DNA of 64,000 bases, taken from contig CM060912.1 in assembly GCA_030737875.1 (NCBI GenBank), forward strand, positions 208,457,231-208,521,230. Reading direction: 5' to 3'. Below the pieces are notes generated by a model that worked only from the letters and a program-made list of their open reading frames with translations, did not search any database and was not told where the DNA came from. Source of the stretch: Allium sativum (lineage: Eukaryota; Streptophyta; Magnoliopsida; Asparagales; Amaryllidaceae). Every line of letters starts with the position of its first letter. Position 1 is the first letter of the stretch. Position numbers and translations under genes: made by a program. Below are positions 49,200 to 60,481 of the stretch, piece by piece.

Positions 49200-51417
49200 G
49201 AATGGCCTTCCTTAAGTCTTCGTCTTGTGGTACACAAAGTCTATTATCCCTTCGTAACCAACCCTTATCGTCTAGGGTATACCTACGAAGATGGCTTGAC
49301 GACTCCCCCCCTTTGAGCTTTTCTACTATCTCAACCAACTGTGGGTCGTCTCGCTGTGCCTCACCAACCCGTCCTAGAAGTGTAGGTCTAACCTCCAAGG
49401 ATGCTAACAGACCGGGTACTAAGTCAACGGAGGGTCTAAAGTCAAACATAGAGATGAATTCTAAGCTTTGTCGTTCAACAAACAACGGACTCAAGGACAA
49501 CCTTTTCCTACTTAAGGCGTCTGCCACCATGTTACCCTTGCCCGGGGTATATGCTATTTCAAAATCGTAGGAGGCTAAGAATTCCATCCACCATTGCTGC
49601 CTTAAATTCAAATCCTTCTGAGAGAATAAGTATTTTAATGATTTGTGGTCAGTGAACAGTTCGAATTTCTCACCAAGAAGATAGTGACGCCAAGACTTAA
49701 GCGCGAAAACAATTGAGGCTAGCTCTAAGTCATGCGTGGGGTAATTCTTTTCATGAACCCTCAACTGCCTTCCACCATAGGCTATTACTCTTCCCTCTTG
49801 CATGAGGACCGCGCCAAGTCCCGTCCCACAAGCATCAGTATAGATGGTAAACGGTTTATTCCCGTCTGGCAGCACTAAGACTGGGGCTGAAGTTAAGGCT
49901 CTCTTTAAACGTTGGAACGCATCCTCGCAATCTTTGTCCCACGTAAAAACCAGGTTCTTCTTCGTTAACCGTGTTAATGGAGCTGATATTTTTGCGAAGT
50001 CTTTGATAAACTTCCTATAATAGCCAGCCAACCCCAAGAAACTTCTTACTTCGGTTGCATTTTTAGGGACCTTCCAATCTTGGATGGCCACTACCTTTGC
50101 GGGATCCACTGCTATCCCTTCTTTGGAAACCACGTGCCCTAAGAACCGTACTTCCTTTCTCCAGAAGTGACACTTAGAAAATTTTGCCTTAAGGTTATGC
50201 GCTCGAAGGGTTTCCAACACTTCCCTAAGATGTAGGGAGTGCTCTTCTTTATTCTTAGAAAAGACTAAGATGTCATCCACAAAGACTACCACGAATTTGT
50301 TAAGGTATTCCCTAAACACCCTACTCATCAAATCAACAAAACATGCAGGGGCGTTTGTCAAACCAAAGGGCATCACTAGCCATTCATAGAATCCGTCAGG
50401 AGTCCTAAAAGCAGTCTTATCTATACTATCCTCAGCCACTCTCAGTTGATGAAAGCCAGTGGCTAAGTCCAACTGCGAAAACACTGAGGCGCCAACTAAC
50501 TGATCAAAGAGATCGTCAATCCTCGGCAGTGGGTGTCGGTTCTTTTTAGTAAGCTTGTTTAGTTCTCTATAGTCCATACAAAGTCTAAGAGACCCATCCG
50601 CCTTTGTGGCAAAAACTACTGGAGCACCCCACTCCGATATACTACATCTTATGAACCCCTTCTCAAGCAACTCCTTTACTTGCTTATTGAGTTCCCTCCT
50701 TTCACGAGGAGCCATGGGGCGCACTGGCAAAGATACGGGTTTAGCATTATCCACAAGATAAATTCGAAAGTCTATCTCCCGCTTTGGAGGTAAGCCCTTC
50801 ACCTCCTCAAACACATCCGGATATTCCCGGACCACTTCTACCGATCGCAGGTTCTCTACAGACGCGTCAAGCGATTCAAGATAACTTAGCATAACGGAAT
50901 TTATGGGATTACAAAAGATGTCGAGAGCATTACCAAGGCGAGTCACAAGCCTAACTACTCTCCTTTCACAATCAAGAATGGCCCTATTTCTAGACAACCA
51001 ATCCATTCCTAAAATTAGCCCATAGCCCGTGAAGCCCAATACATAAGCATCACATCTAAATTCAACGCTAAGTATAGAGATTTTCAAATCCAAACATATC
51101 ATGGTCAAATGAGCCGAACCCCCAATTGGATTTGAAACGACCAAGGGATCCTCTACTAAACTGGTGTTCAAGTGCAGTGATTCAACTAATGATGCAGAGA
51201 TAAACGAATGAGATGCGCCAGAATCGAATAAGGTACGGACATGATGATCAAACAGAAAAACTAAGCTTTCAACAGAAATTGTTCTACCTCTTTCTTGCAG
51301 CGGTGGGGCCGCAATAGCCTGAACTTGCCCCCTTGCCTGCCCTGGTGCCATAAGAGCCTGCACCTGTCCTCCCGAGGTAGACCTTGCCCTCTGCCCCTTC
51401 TTTGGACAGTCCTTCAC
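49150..51417 (-). CDS. Pol: protease, reverse transcriptase, RNase H, start of integrase
   Basis: A 755-codon frame opening in the second zinc knuckle. Protease: [12 protein letters not shown] near residues 63-74. Reverse transcriptase: [10 protein letters not shown] (281-290), [25 protein letters not shown] and FVDD at 379-382. RNase H: TDAC (Asp ~528), HDLELASIV (Glu ~565), TDHKSLKYL (Asp ~590). [13 protein letters not shown] marks the RNase H end. The integrase zinc domain begins at DDAHRSK. The frame stops at 49150 because of one extra A in an A-run at about 49178. AYGGRQL replaces the usual AYASRQL. All catalytic residues I can check in PR, RT and RH are present. Confidence 0.96.
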   Translation of the reverse strand: MKDCPKKGQRARSTSGGQVQALMAPGQARGQVQAIAAPPLQERGRTISVESLVFLFDHHVRTLFDSGASHSFISASLVESLHLNTSLVEDPLVVSNPIGGSAHLTMICLDLKISILSVEFRCDAYVLGFTGYGLILGMDWLSRNRAILDCERRVVRLVTRLGNALDIFCNPINSVMLSYLESLDASVENLRSVEVVREYPDVFEEVKGLPPKREIDFRIYLVDNAKPVSLPVRPMAPRERRELNKQVKELLEKGFIRCSISEWGAPVVFATKADGSLRLCMDYRELNKLTKKNRHPLPRIDDLFDQLVGASVFSQLDLATGFHQLRVAEDSIDKTAFRTPDGFYEWLVMPFGLTNAPACFVDLMSRVFREYLNKFVVVFVDDILVFSKNKEEHSLHLREVLETLRAHNLKAKFSKCHFWRKEVRFLGHVVSKEGIAVDPAKVVAIQDWKVPKNATEVRSFLGLAGYYRKFIKDFAKISAPLTRLTKKNLVFTWDKDCEDAFQRLKRALTSAPVLVLPDGNKPFTIYTDACGTGLGAVLMQEGRVIAYGGRQLRVHEKNYPTHDLELASIVFALKSWRHYLLGEKFELFTDHKSLKYLFSQKDLNLRQQWWMEFLASYDFEIAYTPGKGNMVADALSRKRLSLSPLFVERQSLEFISMFDFRPSVDLVPGLLASLEVRPTLLGRVGEAQRDDPQLVEIVEKLKGGESSSHLRRYTLDDKGWLRRDNRLCVPQDEDLRKAILDDAHRSKNDHSSRRG

Positions 51418-52268
51418 TAAATGTCCCGCATCTCCACAATGAAAACAACCAGTCTTTTTTTCTTTCTACAATCTTTGCTGAGATGGCCAGGCGTCCCACA
51501 ATTGAAGCATTTCTTCTTCCCTTTGCCATTATTGTTTTTACCACCCTTCTTATTTTGCTGTTGGGGTTTCTTCTGATCCCCTTTCTTTTCAACTGCCTTA
51601 TCCTCATGCATAAGTGCCATTTCTACTAGCTTTTCAAAGGTGGGTCCCATAGGGATGTGGGTCATAGCCAACCCTTGCAACGGTTCATTCAAGCCTCTAA
51701 CGAACCTCAAAGCTTTCTTCTCTGGCGTGTTCACCAACTCCAAGCCAAACCTTGCTAACTGATTAAATTTATTGACATATTCCTTTACTGATGAGCTCCC
51801 TTGCTTTAGTGCCAGGAATTTTTCCATATTTAAGTTCTCCTCTGCCCTTGAAAGAAACTTTGCCTCAAACCTTCGTCTGAAATCCGCCCATGAATCAACT
51901 GGACGTTCCCCGTTAGTGACCTCCCACCAAAACGAGGCCTCTCCCTTCATTATCCAAGCAGCTAAACGGACTTTCCTCCCATCTTCCACTTCAAAGATAT
52001 CCAACAATTCCTCAGTCTCCTTAAGCCAATCTCTGGCCTCCACAAACGTCTCAGTCCCTTGAAAAGTTTTTCCTCCCATAGCCTTGAATTCCTTGCACGT
52101 CTTTGCAAAAATGTCAACACGAGGAGGAGGAGGAGGAGGAGGAGGAATGGGTGCAACTAGGGGTGGAGGAGTATCCGCTGGGCCTGCAGTGGTGGCCCTA
52201 GCCTCCAAGTATCTCCTAAACCACCCTGGAATCGTCACACCTTCTGGGAGATTAAGATCTTCAACCAT
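51417..52268 (-). CDS. Gag polyprotein
   Basis: 283 codons from ATG at 52266-52268. The track of open sequence extends further upstream, but [11 protein letters not shown] is the natural start just after the leader. A Pro-rich stretch (eight consecutive Pro near residue 45) precedes the gag domain ([18 protein letters not shown], then [13 protein letters not shown]). A Lys/Asn/Gln-rich tail leads to a CCHC zinc knuckle, [14 protein letters not shown]. The frame then meets a run of seven A and stops at TAG 51417-51419. A second knuckle, [14 protein letters not shown], lies in the pol frame, so gag and pol are connected by a one-base frame change. Confidence 0.95.
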   Translation of the reverse strand: MVEDLNLPEGVTIPGWFRRYLEARATTAGPADTPPPLVAPIPPPPPPPPRVDIFAKTCKEFKAMGGKTFQGTETFVEARDWLKETEELLDIFEVEDGRKVRLAAWIMKGEASFWWEVTNGERPVDSWADFRRRFEAKFLSRAEENLNMEKFLALKQGSSSVKEYVNKFNQLARFGLELVNTPEKKALRFVRGLNEPLQGLAMTHIPMGPTFEKLVEMALMHEDKAVEKKGDQKKPQQQNKKGGKNNNGKGKKKCFNCGTPGHLSKDCRKKKRLVVFIVEMRDI

Positions 52269-52466
52269 GCTGAAACGAAAAAGGAAAGATTCAAAATGGA
52301 GAATTCGAAAGATAAAGATAAGGATGTGGCTATTTGGGATTATGTTTTTCATAAAAACTCTCTTTAAATAACATGTTTTTTTTTTTTTTTTGAAAGCACT
52401 TCTTCCAAAAATACTTTAGATAAAAAAAATATTTTTCTAAAAAAAAACTTTTATCTGTTCTGGTAA
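52269..52466 (-). other. Chromovirus leader between PBS and gag
   Basis: About 200 bp, with an A15-type run on the minus strand (T-run at 52378-52391 on the plus). No other feature seen. Confidence 0.6.
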
Positions 52467-52484
52467 CCTTATGCTCTGATACCA
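52467..52484 (-). other. Primer-binding site of the chromovirus
   Basis: Minus strand TGGTATCAGAGCATAAGG, two bases from the LTR edge; initiator tRNA-Met type. Confidence 0.95.
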
Positions 52485-52486
52485 CG

Positions 52487-55465
52487 TGTAACACCCCACA
52501 TCCATTAATGTCACTCACAAAGGGAATGCATTAACTTCCATGGAGGTTTTAAGTGAATATAGAACAGTAAAATTACAACAAGACAGATATAAAATAGTAC
52601 TTGGAAATTCAAAAACTTTATTTCATTGTAGCAGAAGTCAAAACATGTTTGATTACATCATAACACCATATTCAATGTCAAGTACAATATCTATCTTGAT
52701 AAATCAAGTACATAATCCCATTACATGAATAGCCATTAAAAAGAAAGATAACAAGCTGGACTTTACTTCAGCAGTCCAAGCTTTCCAGAAGATAAGCGAT
52801 CCAACTAGACTCCACTAGAACTTGGCCCAACCTGCGGACCTGAAGGGAGAAAAAGGATGGAAAAGGGGGGGTCAGACATAAAGTCTGGCGAGTATGACAA
52901 TTCTAACAATACTATTATCAAAATAACTGGACTAAGACATAAGCTGGAAAACAAGAAAATGTCTATGAAGAGCAGATTAAGGACATAGACAATCGCTAAA
53001 GGCAACGTTATAGGCGCTCCTAAATACTAAAGGATAAACACTATACTGCACCATACCAGTCACCCTAAAGATTCATCCCACTTAGCTTCACTTAGAAACT
53101 TTCCCAATGGCTTTACGTACCCCAAGCTGACTACATAGGTGCCGCCTGCCCCTATCTCCACTAGGTGTACCCTACTTCCCATTATTCGATCGGCTCCCTA
53201 ACTCGTAGATACCCGTGCTGGCCCCACAGTGGGGTGTATCACTCCCCTAAAGTGGCAACCTGATACAATGGACATGCACGGCTTATACCTACACGATGCA
53301 ACAACGTCTTACCTACCAGCCCGGGTCCACACACGCATATGAAACCCGTTGGACTTGCGTTGCCACCGCTCCCTGTTTTGGCCTCTTATAGTCAAACCCA
53401 GTATGCGTGTCCCGTCCTCGACTTGGGTCGAGCCCACAAAGATACGTTTTGGGATACTGGTTGAAATGGGCCCCCACTATTTACCACAAGCATTCCACCT
53501 AAGCTTGTCCCCATTAGTCCATCCCACTTAACCCACTTAGTCATGTTCATTTACATGTGTGTTTGGTTAAGTCTAATCGTATTTCAAATGCCTCTAAAGG
53601 CAACCACCAGATTCCTCATGCCACCCAAGGCACCTACTTAACCCCCATGTCCCACCTTACATGATTATCTGGTTAAGTATTTCTTAGTTCATTAAGGCCA
53701 TAACCTCATAAAGACCTCTCACATTAGACTGGCATTTATGGCAGCTGGATTTGCCGGGCGGGTCCGGGCAGTCTTACACCATAAAAGAGTCTAACCTCGT
53801 GTCTTTACAACTGTTATGCTTTAGTTTGGGCCTAGGACCTCTCACATTGGGCCGACATTTGTGACTACTGGATTTGCCGGGCGGGTCCGGGCAGGTTTAC
53901 ATCACAAACGGGTCCAACCTCGTGTCCTAAGCATTGATTATTAATAATAATCCACTTTCCCCCAATTTTAATAATTCCCTACTTGAATTATTAATTACTT
54001 CCAATTTTTAACAATGTCCATAATTGACTCAATTATGGACATTCATTCATGGTATGCAACATCTTACAAAATTGCACCCAATTTATTAATTCCTAATATT
54101 ACCCCTACCCCACGTTTGAACGTTTATTCGCACAATATATGTTAGACTCGAATAGCCTAACTCATAGCATAAAAGAGATTATCATAATAACAACATGTAT
54201 ATGTGACCAAATGAATCATAATAAGGGGTGAAACTTGCATATGTCCAACTTGCATAGAATATACATGTCATGGACCTAAAGGTGTCAACTTGTTCAAAAT
54301 TCACCTAATATGATATCAATCAATTTTCATAAACTTACATATGAACATGTGTGAATCAACATCATCTAATTTTTTAACAACATGGTTTTATATGGGTACA
54401 CCTAACTCAATAGGCAAATTCCCATAATCAAGTTTTATTTAATTATAGTTTCAAGTTTATGGGTACACCTAACCTAATAGGCAAATTCCCATAAACAAGA
54501 TCCATTTAAATTAAGAGAAAAAAAACATAACTTTAAGCATGATCCAACAACATCATGATTTTTCAACATAATATAGCATGATTTATAACATGGCATAGTA
54601 TGATAGTATAACATAGCTTGACATGATTCTCAACATAGCACGACATAGCATAAGAGAATTTACAACATAGCATGACATAGCATATATAATTTACATCATA
54701 TGACAACCTAATAACATAATAAGAGATCCACAATATATAGAATTTACAATTACAAATCACATCACTTTCTTGTGATCCATTCATAACTGAGTCAAATTAG
54801 TTTGTAATAGTCTTGTGAGAATCATCATACTCACCAACAAAAGAAAAGAATTAGAGAAAGAGAGATCTTTTGATTTGATTTGTGTAGATTTAGTTGTAGA
54901 TGATTAGGCTTCCTCTTCTTAGTTTGTGACGGCTATGCTGAACTCCATGGCAGCAGCATGACGGTAGCTTCTCTAATTTTACAAGTGATTTAGGTCTAGG
55001 GTCTACCCACTTATTTATAGATTTTAGAATTCATTTAGGCCATTAGATTTAACCTAGAAATAACCGCAGCCGTTCAGACAAGATGGGGTTTATCTTGTTG
55101 ACTCAGCAATGAGTCAGAAGTGACTCAGCAAACACTCAGCATATTAATAAACTTCTATTCATGTCATAAATATATATATATTTTCTACAATGTACATATT
55201 AGATACATCCCCCTTTACTTATTATTGTTTTTATATACATATTAGATACATCCCCTCTCTCACACACTTATTAATATTTTTATATTCATATTAGATACAT
55301 CCCCTCTCTTACACACTTATTAATATTTTTATATTCATATTAGATACATCCCCTCTCTTACACACTTATTAATATTTTTATATTCATATTAGATACATCC
55401 CCTCTCTTACACACTTATTAATATTTTAGCAACTTTAGTGTTAATAGAAAATTCGGGGTGTTACA
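52487..55465 (-). repeat. 5' LTR of the chromovirus
   Basis: 2979 bp, same ends as 44348-47331. Carries the 49-bp repeat array at 55246-55441 and the TATA-like box at 55009-55020 (CTATAAATAAGT on the minus strand), so this copy should drive transcription leftwards. Confidence 0.96.
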
Positions 55466-55470
55466 TAGTG
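55466..55470. repeat. TSD of the chromovirus (right)
   Basis: TAGTG, matching 44343-44347. Confidence 0.95.
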
Positions 55471-55664
55471 TGTCTGACATTGTATTCCTTTATACTATAT
55501 TTGTTGATCTCTGCTTAATATATATATCTGTTTGGTGGTGGAGAATTTATTCTCTTGCTTAACACTCTTCTCTAAAACGTACGAGCTTAGAGGTTATATA
55601 TTGGTGGAAATCACTGGTACAGTATGGATTGACAGTGTGGCATGCTGAGATGCAAATGATAAAG

Positions 55665-55706
55665 GCTTTTGTTGAAAAGCAAGGCTTTGTGGTTGATGAT
55701 CAAAGC
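55665..55706 (+). other. Pair of adjacent small hairpins in the LARD-B LTR
   Basis: GCTTTTGTTGAAAAGC (55665-55680) folds as a 6-bp stem. It is followed by GCTTTG (55684) and CAAAGC (ending 55706) around an 11-base loop. The same block recurs in the solo LTR (7878-7915) and, inverted, in LARD-A (about 19258-19299 and 27315-27356), with some stem mismatches. Confidence 0.6.
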
Positions 55707-56928
55707 ACGACTTTTATAATCATAGCTTTTTGTAGCGTTATTTCGTGATCTTTACACCCCCATTTGAACCAGAAACGGGACGAGGGACTGTAGGGAAATT
55801 GGCATATGTTAGTTCTAGCTATGGGTAATGTCATGGTATGGAGCCCATACATTTTACTTATGTGGATGTTGGAAAACTTTGTGATGGAAAGCGAGGTACC
55901 TCGGATATGACTTGAGTCCCTAGTGGCTCTTGATATAGGGTTATATGCTCAAAGGGTCGAAGTTACTGACCTATTTGGAGGTTCGATAGAACCGGCTAAC
56001 ATATAGTTTATGGTATAATTAATCATCGACGGATGACCGACCCTGCCGTTACCAAGGGTTCACTGCGGGGGATCCTGAAGCATTTGCTAAAATGTCTCAA
56101 AATTGGTGAGGAAGATCCCTTGCCTCGGTTCATAGATGAAAATCCAATTTCCAATACGCGATTTTACGGTTTTAGTTGTAAACCTATACGGCAACGTAAT
56201 ATATTGGTAACTACACCGCCTATGATTGATTCATTTATGTTTGAAGTTGATTTCTTCACTTATAGTAATAATAAAAGATGAAATTGTGCTTATCAAGCAT
56301 ATTTGGCTATTATAAGGGAAAACTCTATCCTCGACTGCATTCATTGTGTGATGGGAGCAGAGTCTTACAATTGCTTCATTTTTTGTTTAGTATTGCGCTG
56401 TTTGTTTTATGCACTGGTATTCACGGGGGATAAACCTGTACCGTGTTATATGGCGTGGTCCCTTGATTTACCTAACTTCAAAATAATAGCTAATCACTGT
56501 TTTAGTTCTCACACCAGTCCATGACTGACTCGGAGTTTATCGTTTTAACCTAAACTTTGGTTGCCCATATTTCCACACGGGAAGTTAGTAGTTTTGATTT
56601 TTCGCAGATACTTCTTTTCACAGGATCCTGTATTATAGCTGGAGCTATCTTCGGAAAGCTTTGTGTTCGTATATCTCTTTCAGTTGTGGTTGTAGATGAT
56701 TTCCATTGTACATTATATTTTTGTATATATTTTCCGCTACTTTATAATTTGTAAATCTCTGGTATTTATTTTCCGCTGTATAATATTTATTCATACTATG
56801 ATATACTCTTGTACTCTAATGTAATTGTTTTAATAGCAATGAAATATTTCATTGTCTGTGTTCTGATGCGTCGTGTTCTCAAAGCAATCTGGGCTTTCCC
56901 GTAAGGGGGATTTCAGGACGTTTCAGTT

Positions 56929-56946
56929 TGGTATCAGAGCTTTGGT
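56929..56946 (+). other. Primer-binding site of LARD-B
   Basis: TGGTATCAGAGCTTTGGT, three bases after the LTR end at 56925. Confidence 0.93.
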
Positions 56947-57961
56947 TTACAAAACTTGGAGAACAAGGCACATTAGAACCAAGCGAAAGAATTCATCAGA
57001 GATAGGATTAGTAATATCCTATAAGGATGACTCGTTAGAGATAGGGTTAGTAATACCCTAGAACGAGCTTGAAGAGTATTATTTATTAAAAAACGTATTG
57101 GTTTTGAAAATTAAATCTTATTATACGTATTTGAGTATTTTATTTTATATTTGTTTTGGGCTATTGGGTATAAGGAGATTTTTAATATACGTCTGATCCA
57201 CGTGTATTCGTAGTCTCAAATATACTGGATAGATATACACACTCTAGTCGCCCGGAGATAATTCTAATGATTGATGCGTCATCATCAGTGTTTGTGTTCG
57301 AGTTTCGAAGATGGGATATCTATATATTTCCAATTCACTGGTGTGAGAACCAAAACTTAGTTAGAAATTATTGTTTGTGATTTGTCATTGCAAATATGAT
57401 TTTTGAGAATATATAGAAGTTATATGTTTGAAAAGCTAATTAACAAATTGATTGTTGGTTGTGATTATTAATTTAACTAATAAAATATGGGAATGATGAA
57501 ACGAATAAGATAGTGAAAGGTAAATTAAGCCAAATCGAATCAAATTTTGAACTGAATTGAAAATTGATTGGAATTGCATACATGTACACATGTACATGTG
57601 TATATGTGTAAAGAGGTCATAGCATGGAAGCTAAGAAGAGGAATAAAATTGTATGCCTGATAAATAGGTACATGTTTACTATATTCATTAGGTTTGATGA
57701 TTTTATGAGCCGATTGGAAAGCCAATTGGCTTTTTCTTTTTGATTCATGTGGGCCCTGTGAGGCAAGTTGTGATTTTACCGATCAGCCTGTACAAAGTAG
57801 GTTATGGCGAAAATTTTCAAAAATTTAAGGCATTAGCCAAATTTTTGAGAAATTAGAAAGTTCTTAGAAACTTAAAGGTTGATGAATGAAAGCCAGAATG
57901 AAAGTTGAGTTGAATAGTTAAACAACTTTCAGCTCCGATCCTTTTCGAGAACGAAAAGATT

Positions 57962-57976
57962 TTAAGTGGGGGAGAT
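57962..57976 (+). other. Polypurine tract of LARD-B
   Basis: TTAAGTGGGGGAGAT directly before TGTAACAAGC of the 3' LTR. Confidence 0.92.
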
Positions 57977-60481
57977 TGTAACAAGCTGTATTTTCAGAAC
58001 CAATTTAAAATTCTGATTTAAGCTATTTTAAGGAATATGCGAATATAAATTGGTTATTTTTGCTAAATAAAATATGAGAATAATTTTAAAATTTGTTTTA
58101 ATATTTTATTTGAATTAAAACAAACCTAGTAAAATTATTCAAATGATTTATAAGTTTTATTTTTGAAAATCTTGAAAATTCGATTTTCAAAATCATCGCC
58201 TCGCCCTTAAAAAGTGAAATTTTGCTAGGAAGCTCAGAATTCGACGAGACCAATTTTGTTGGATTCATAATGAAAAATCATTATTGAGTTTCAAAATGTG
58301 CGTTGAACTAAGTTAGTATGTGGTTGTGCGCGATAAAACAGTTCAGGGTAAAACAAGCGATCATTTTACAAAGGAACATTAATGAGACGATCTCAGAATT
58401 CGATTCCCTTTTTTTCTGGATTTGTATTGTCAAATAATGGTTAAATCCAAAAGGACATACTTTTTGGAGTTAGCGTGTGGGCGTACAAGAAGAAAAGGTA
58501 CGCTAAAATCGCATTTTTGAAGCTAATTTGAGCAATTTTACAAAGGAACATTATTGAGACGACCTCAGAATTCAACGAAACTTTTTTATTGAATCTGTAG
58601 CACCGAATAATGGTAAGATTCCAAAGTTCATGATTTTTAGAATTAGTATGTGGCCGGACGTGATTTTTAAAGTGAAAAGCAGACAATAGTTTCGTTGGGT
58701 CTGTAATGTCGAAGAGTAGTTCCATGTCAATTTTCATCGAAAACGGGATTCGTAGGCGACCACACAGATTTTAAACGATGAAAATGAGCGATATTTGAGT
58801 ATAATAAAATACAAAAGCATTAGAAAAATAATGAGACCTCACTATAAGATTCTTAAACTCCCCTAAACCCAAACCATTCACAAAACAACCGCAGCCCCCT
58901 TTTCTTTACATTTTCTAAACCTAAATGCAACTTCTAAAATCCATAACAAATCAAAGAAAATTCTACAAATTACAAAGCTTAGATCTTTGAACTCGTATGA
59001 GAGTAGGCTTCCACATATATCAATTTGGTTGAGTTTGGTGAAGATTTTGTACGCTAAAAATTAGCAGTGTGCGTTTTTTTATGTATGCGAGCTAGGTTTG
59101 AAGATTTCTTCACATAGAAGCAACGATGAATGAATTCTAGTTTGCTTTGGTATTTAGGAGGTTGAATAGCACACTGTGGCAAAGTTTGAAGCGATTCGAT
59201 GCCGAAAAGTGTTGGGAAGTTTTATCCACCATATGTTAGAGGGTAGGAGTGAAGATTTGGGGGGGGGGGGGGGGAGGGCATGAGTTTGAGATTCATGGTG
59301 TTGAGATTGAAGAGGAGAAGAAGAGAAGGAGAATGGTGTTTACGGTTTGTGATTTCGTTGAGAAATGAGTGAGAATGGATGTCATGAAGGTTGCATGAAG
59401 ATGGACATGGTAGCGGCTGTGTCATAATTGAGTTTTGGAGAGGGGGAAGGGATTAGAGTGGGTATTTAGGAAGGATTAAGGTAATTAATTAATTAATTAC
59501 TTATGTTAATGACATATATGTACATGAAACTTGAAAAATGCATAACTTTTTCGTACGAACTCGAAATTCAGCGAAACTGGATCCGTTGGAACCGTTTCGA
59601 CGAGAGCTTCACAATGAAACTGATTTGGAGAGATTTGGAGCTCGTCTCAATTTTTGACGGAGGAAAATGTCATATTCGATCAATCGATCGCTTGGCGATA
59701 TTTAGCGACAAACCAATCAAGGTGAGAACTCTCTCACTCAAATCATTTTTGTTACATCATTATATCATATGTTGTAGATGGGGCTTAGTATCTCCTGACA
59801 CTATTTCTTGCAAACCATGGTTGATTTTTGGGTTGTGATTGTGATTATGAATTGATGGTTGATGATTGATATTGTGTATGGCGCAAGCCAGTATCAGGAG
59901 AGGGATAATGCTAGACATTATTCCGGTTCTAATATCACGCCGTTATATTGCCGAATTTTTCTGAAACTGAAATGTATAAATTATTTATATAAAAGGTATA
60001 TAAAATTTTCATAAAAAGAAAATGAAATAAATATTCATTACAAGTCGGATGGCTTGTTTATGTACACCTATTTAACTGATATTGATTGGGACGATAAATT
60101 TTACACATCGCCCAACTGCAAAAATAATAATCAGTATTTGTTGGTTGAAACCCCACAAGGGTATTGGGATGATATTTGACATACACTAATCCCAATATTT
60201 AGTTTTATGTCAATCGATGGGTTGACAGGTTGTGATGAGCGTTATTTATTTATTTTAACGCTTATATAGTTGTAAATTGTACTCTGGATTATGTTTGAAT
60301 GGTTAATGATTATTTATCATGATAGTTGAATACATGCGATGTATGAAATCCATATAACTGAAATTATGTGGTAATTAATTGAGTCGCATTCCGATTCAGA
60401 AATAAATAATAATTTTAAATAATGAATATTTTAAAATAAGGAATATTTTAAAATAATATTCAGTGAATAATCAAAATGTGA
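57977..60481 (+). repeat. 3' LTR of LARD-B (first 2.5 kb only)
   Basis: Collinear with 39448-42003. Homology stops at ..ATCAAAATGTG, where the LINE-like sequence begins. A G16 run at 59259-59274 has expanded relative to TTTTTGGGGAAGAGGGG in the 5' LTR (about 40775). Confidence 0.85.

Larger units (their letters stand above)
44348..55465 (-). mobile_element. Complete chromovirus (Ty3/gypsy with chromodomain), 11.1 kb
   Basis: Two ~2.98-kb LTRs, tRNA-Met PBS, PPT, gag, pol and chromodomain in the order gag-PR-RT-RH-INT-CHD, and a perfect TSD (TAGTG). All coding is on the minus strand. The LTRs look almost identical over the stretches compared, so insertion is recent. It sits in the 5' LTR of LARD-B. 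The coding frame changes at three sites (about 51463, 49178 and 48092). Chromodomain and organisation place it among plant chromoviruses; clade assignment would need a tree. Confidence 0.96.
39448..56925 (+). repeat. 5' LTR of LARD-B, interrupted
   Basis: Starts CGTAATAACACG (the LTR start is TGTAACAAGCTG in the 3' copy, so the first base appears mutated) and ends GGGGATTTCAGGACGTTTCA. Without the chromovirus and one TSD copy its length is about 6.36 kb. The end resembles the LARD-A LTR end read on its strand. Frames such as 39911-40348 are not conserved between the two copies. Confidence 0.85.
56926..57976 (+). mobile_element. Non-coding interior of LARD-B
   Basis: 1051 bp between the LTRs. 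It matches the two ends of the LARD-A interior but lacks LARD-A's extra middle segment and the duplicated post-pol block. No coding frame of note. Confidence 0.85.
39448..60481 (+). mobile_element. LARD-B: large-LTR element, 3' LTR truncated
   Basis: A plus-strand element with a 5' LTR (39448-56925, split by the chromovirus), PBS, a 1051-bp non-coding interior, PPT, and a 3' LTR starting at 57977 that is broken off at about 60481 by a LINE-like insertion. LTR pairing is clear: 39470-42000 and 58000-60480 are collinear with many small differences. The interior resembles that of LARD-A, so both belong to one non-autonomous group. It inserted into the CACTA transposase near 39447. Confidence 0.88.
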
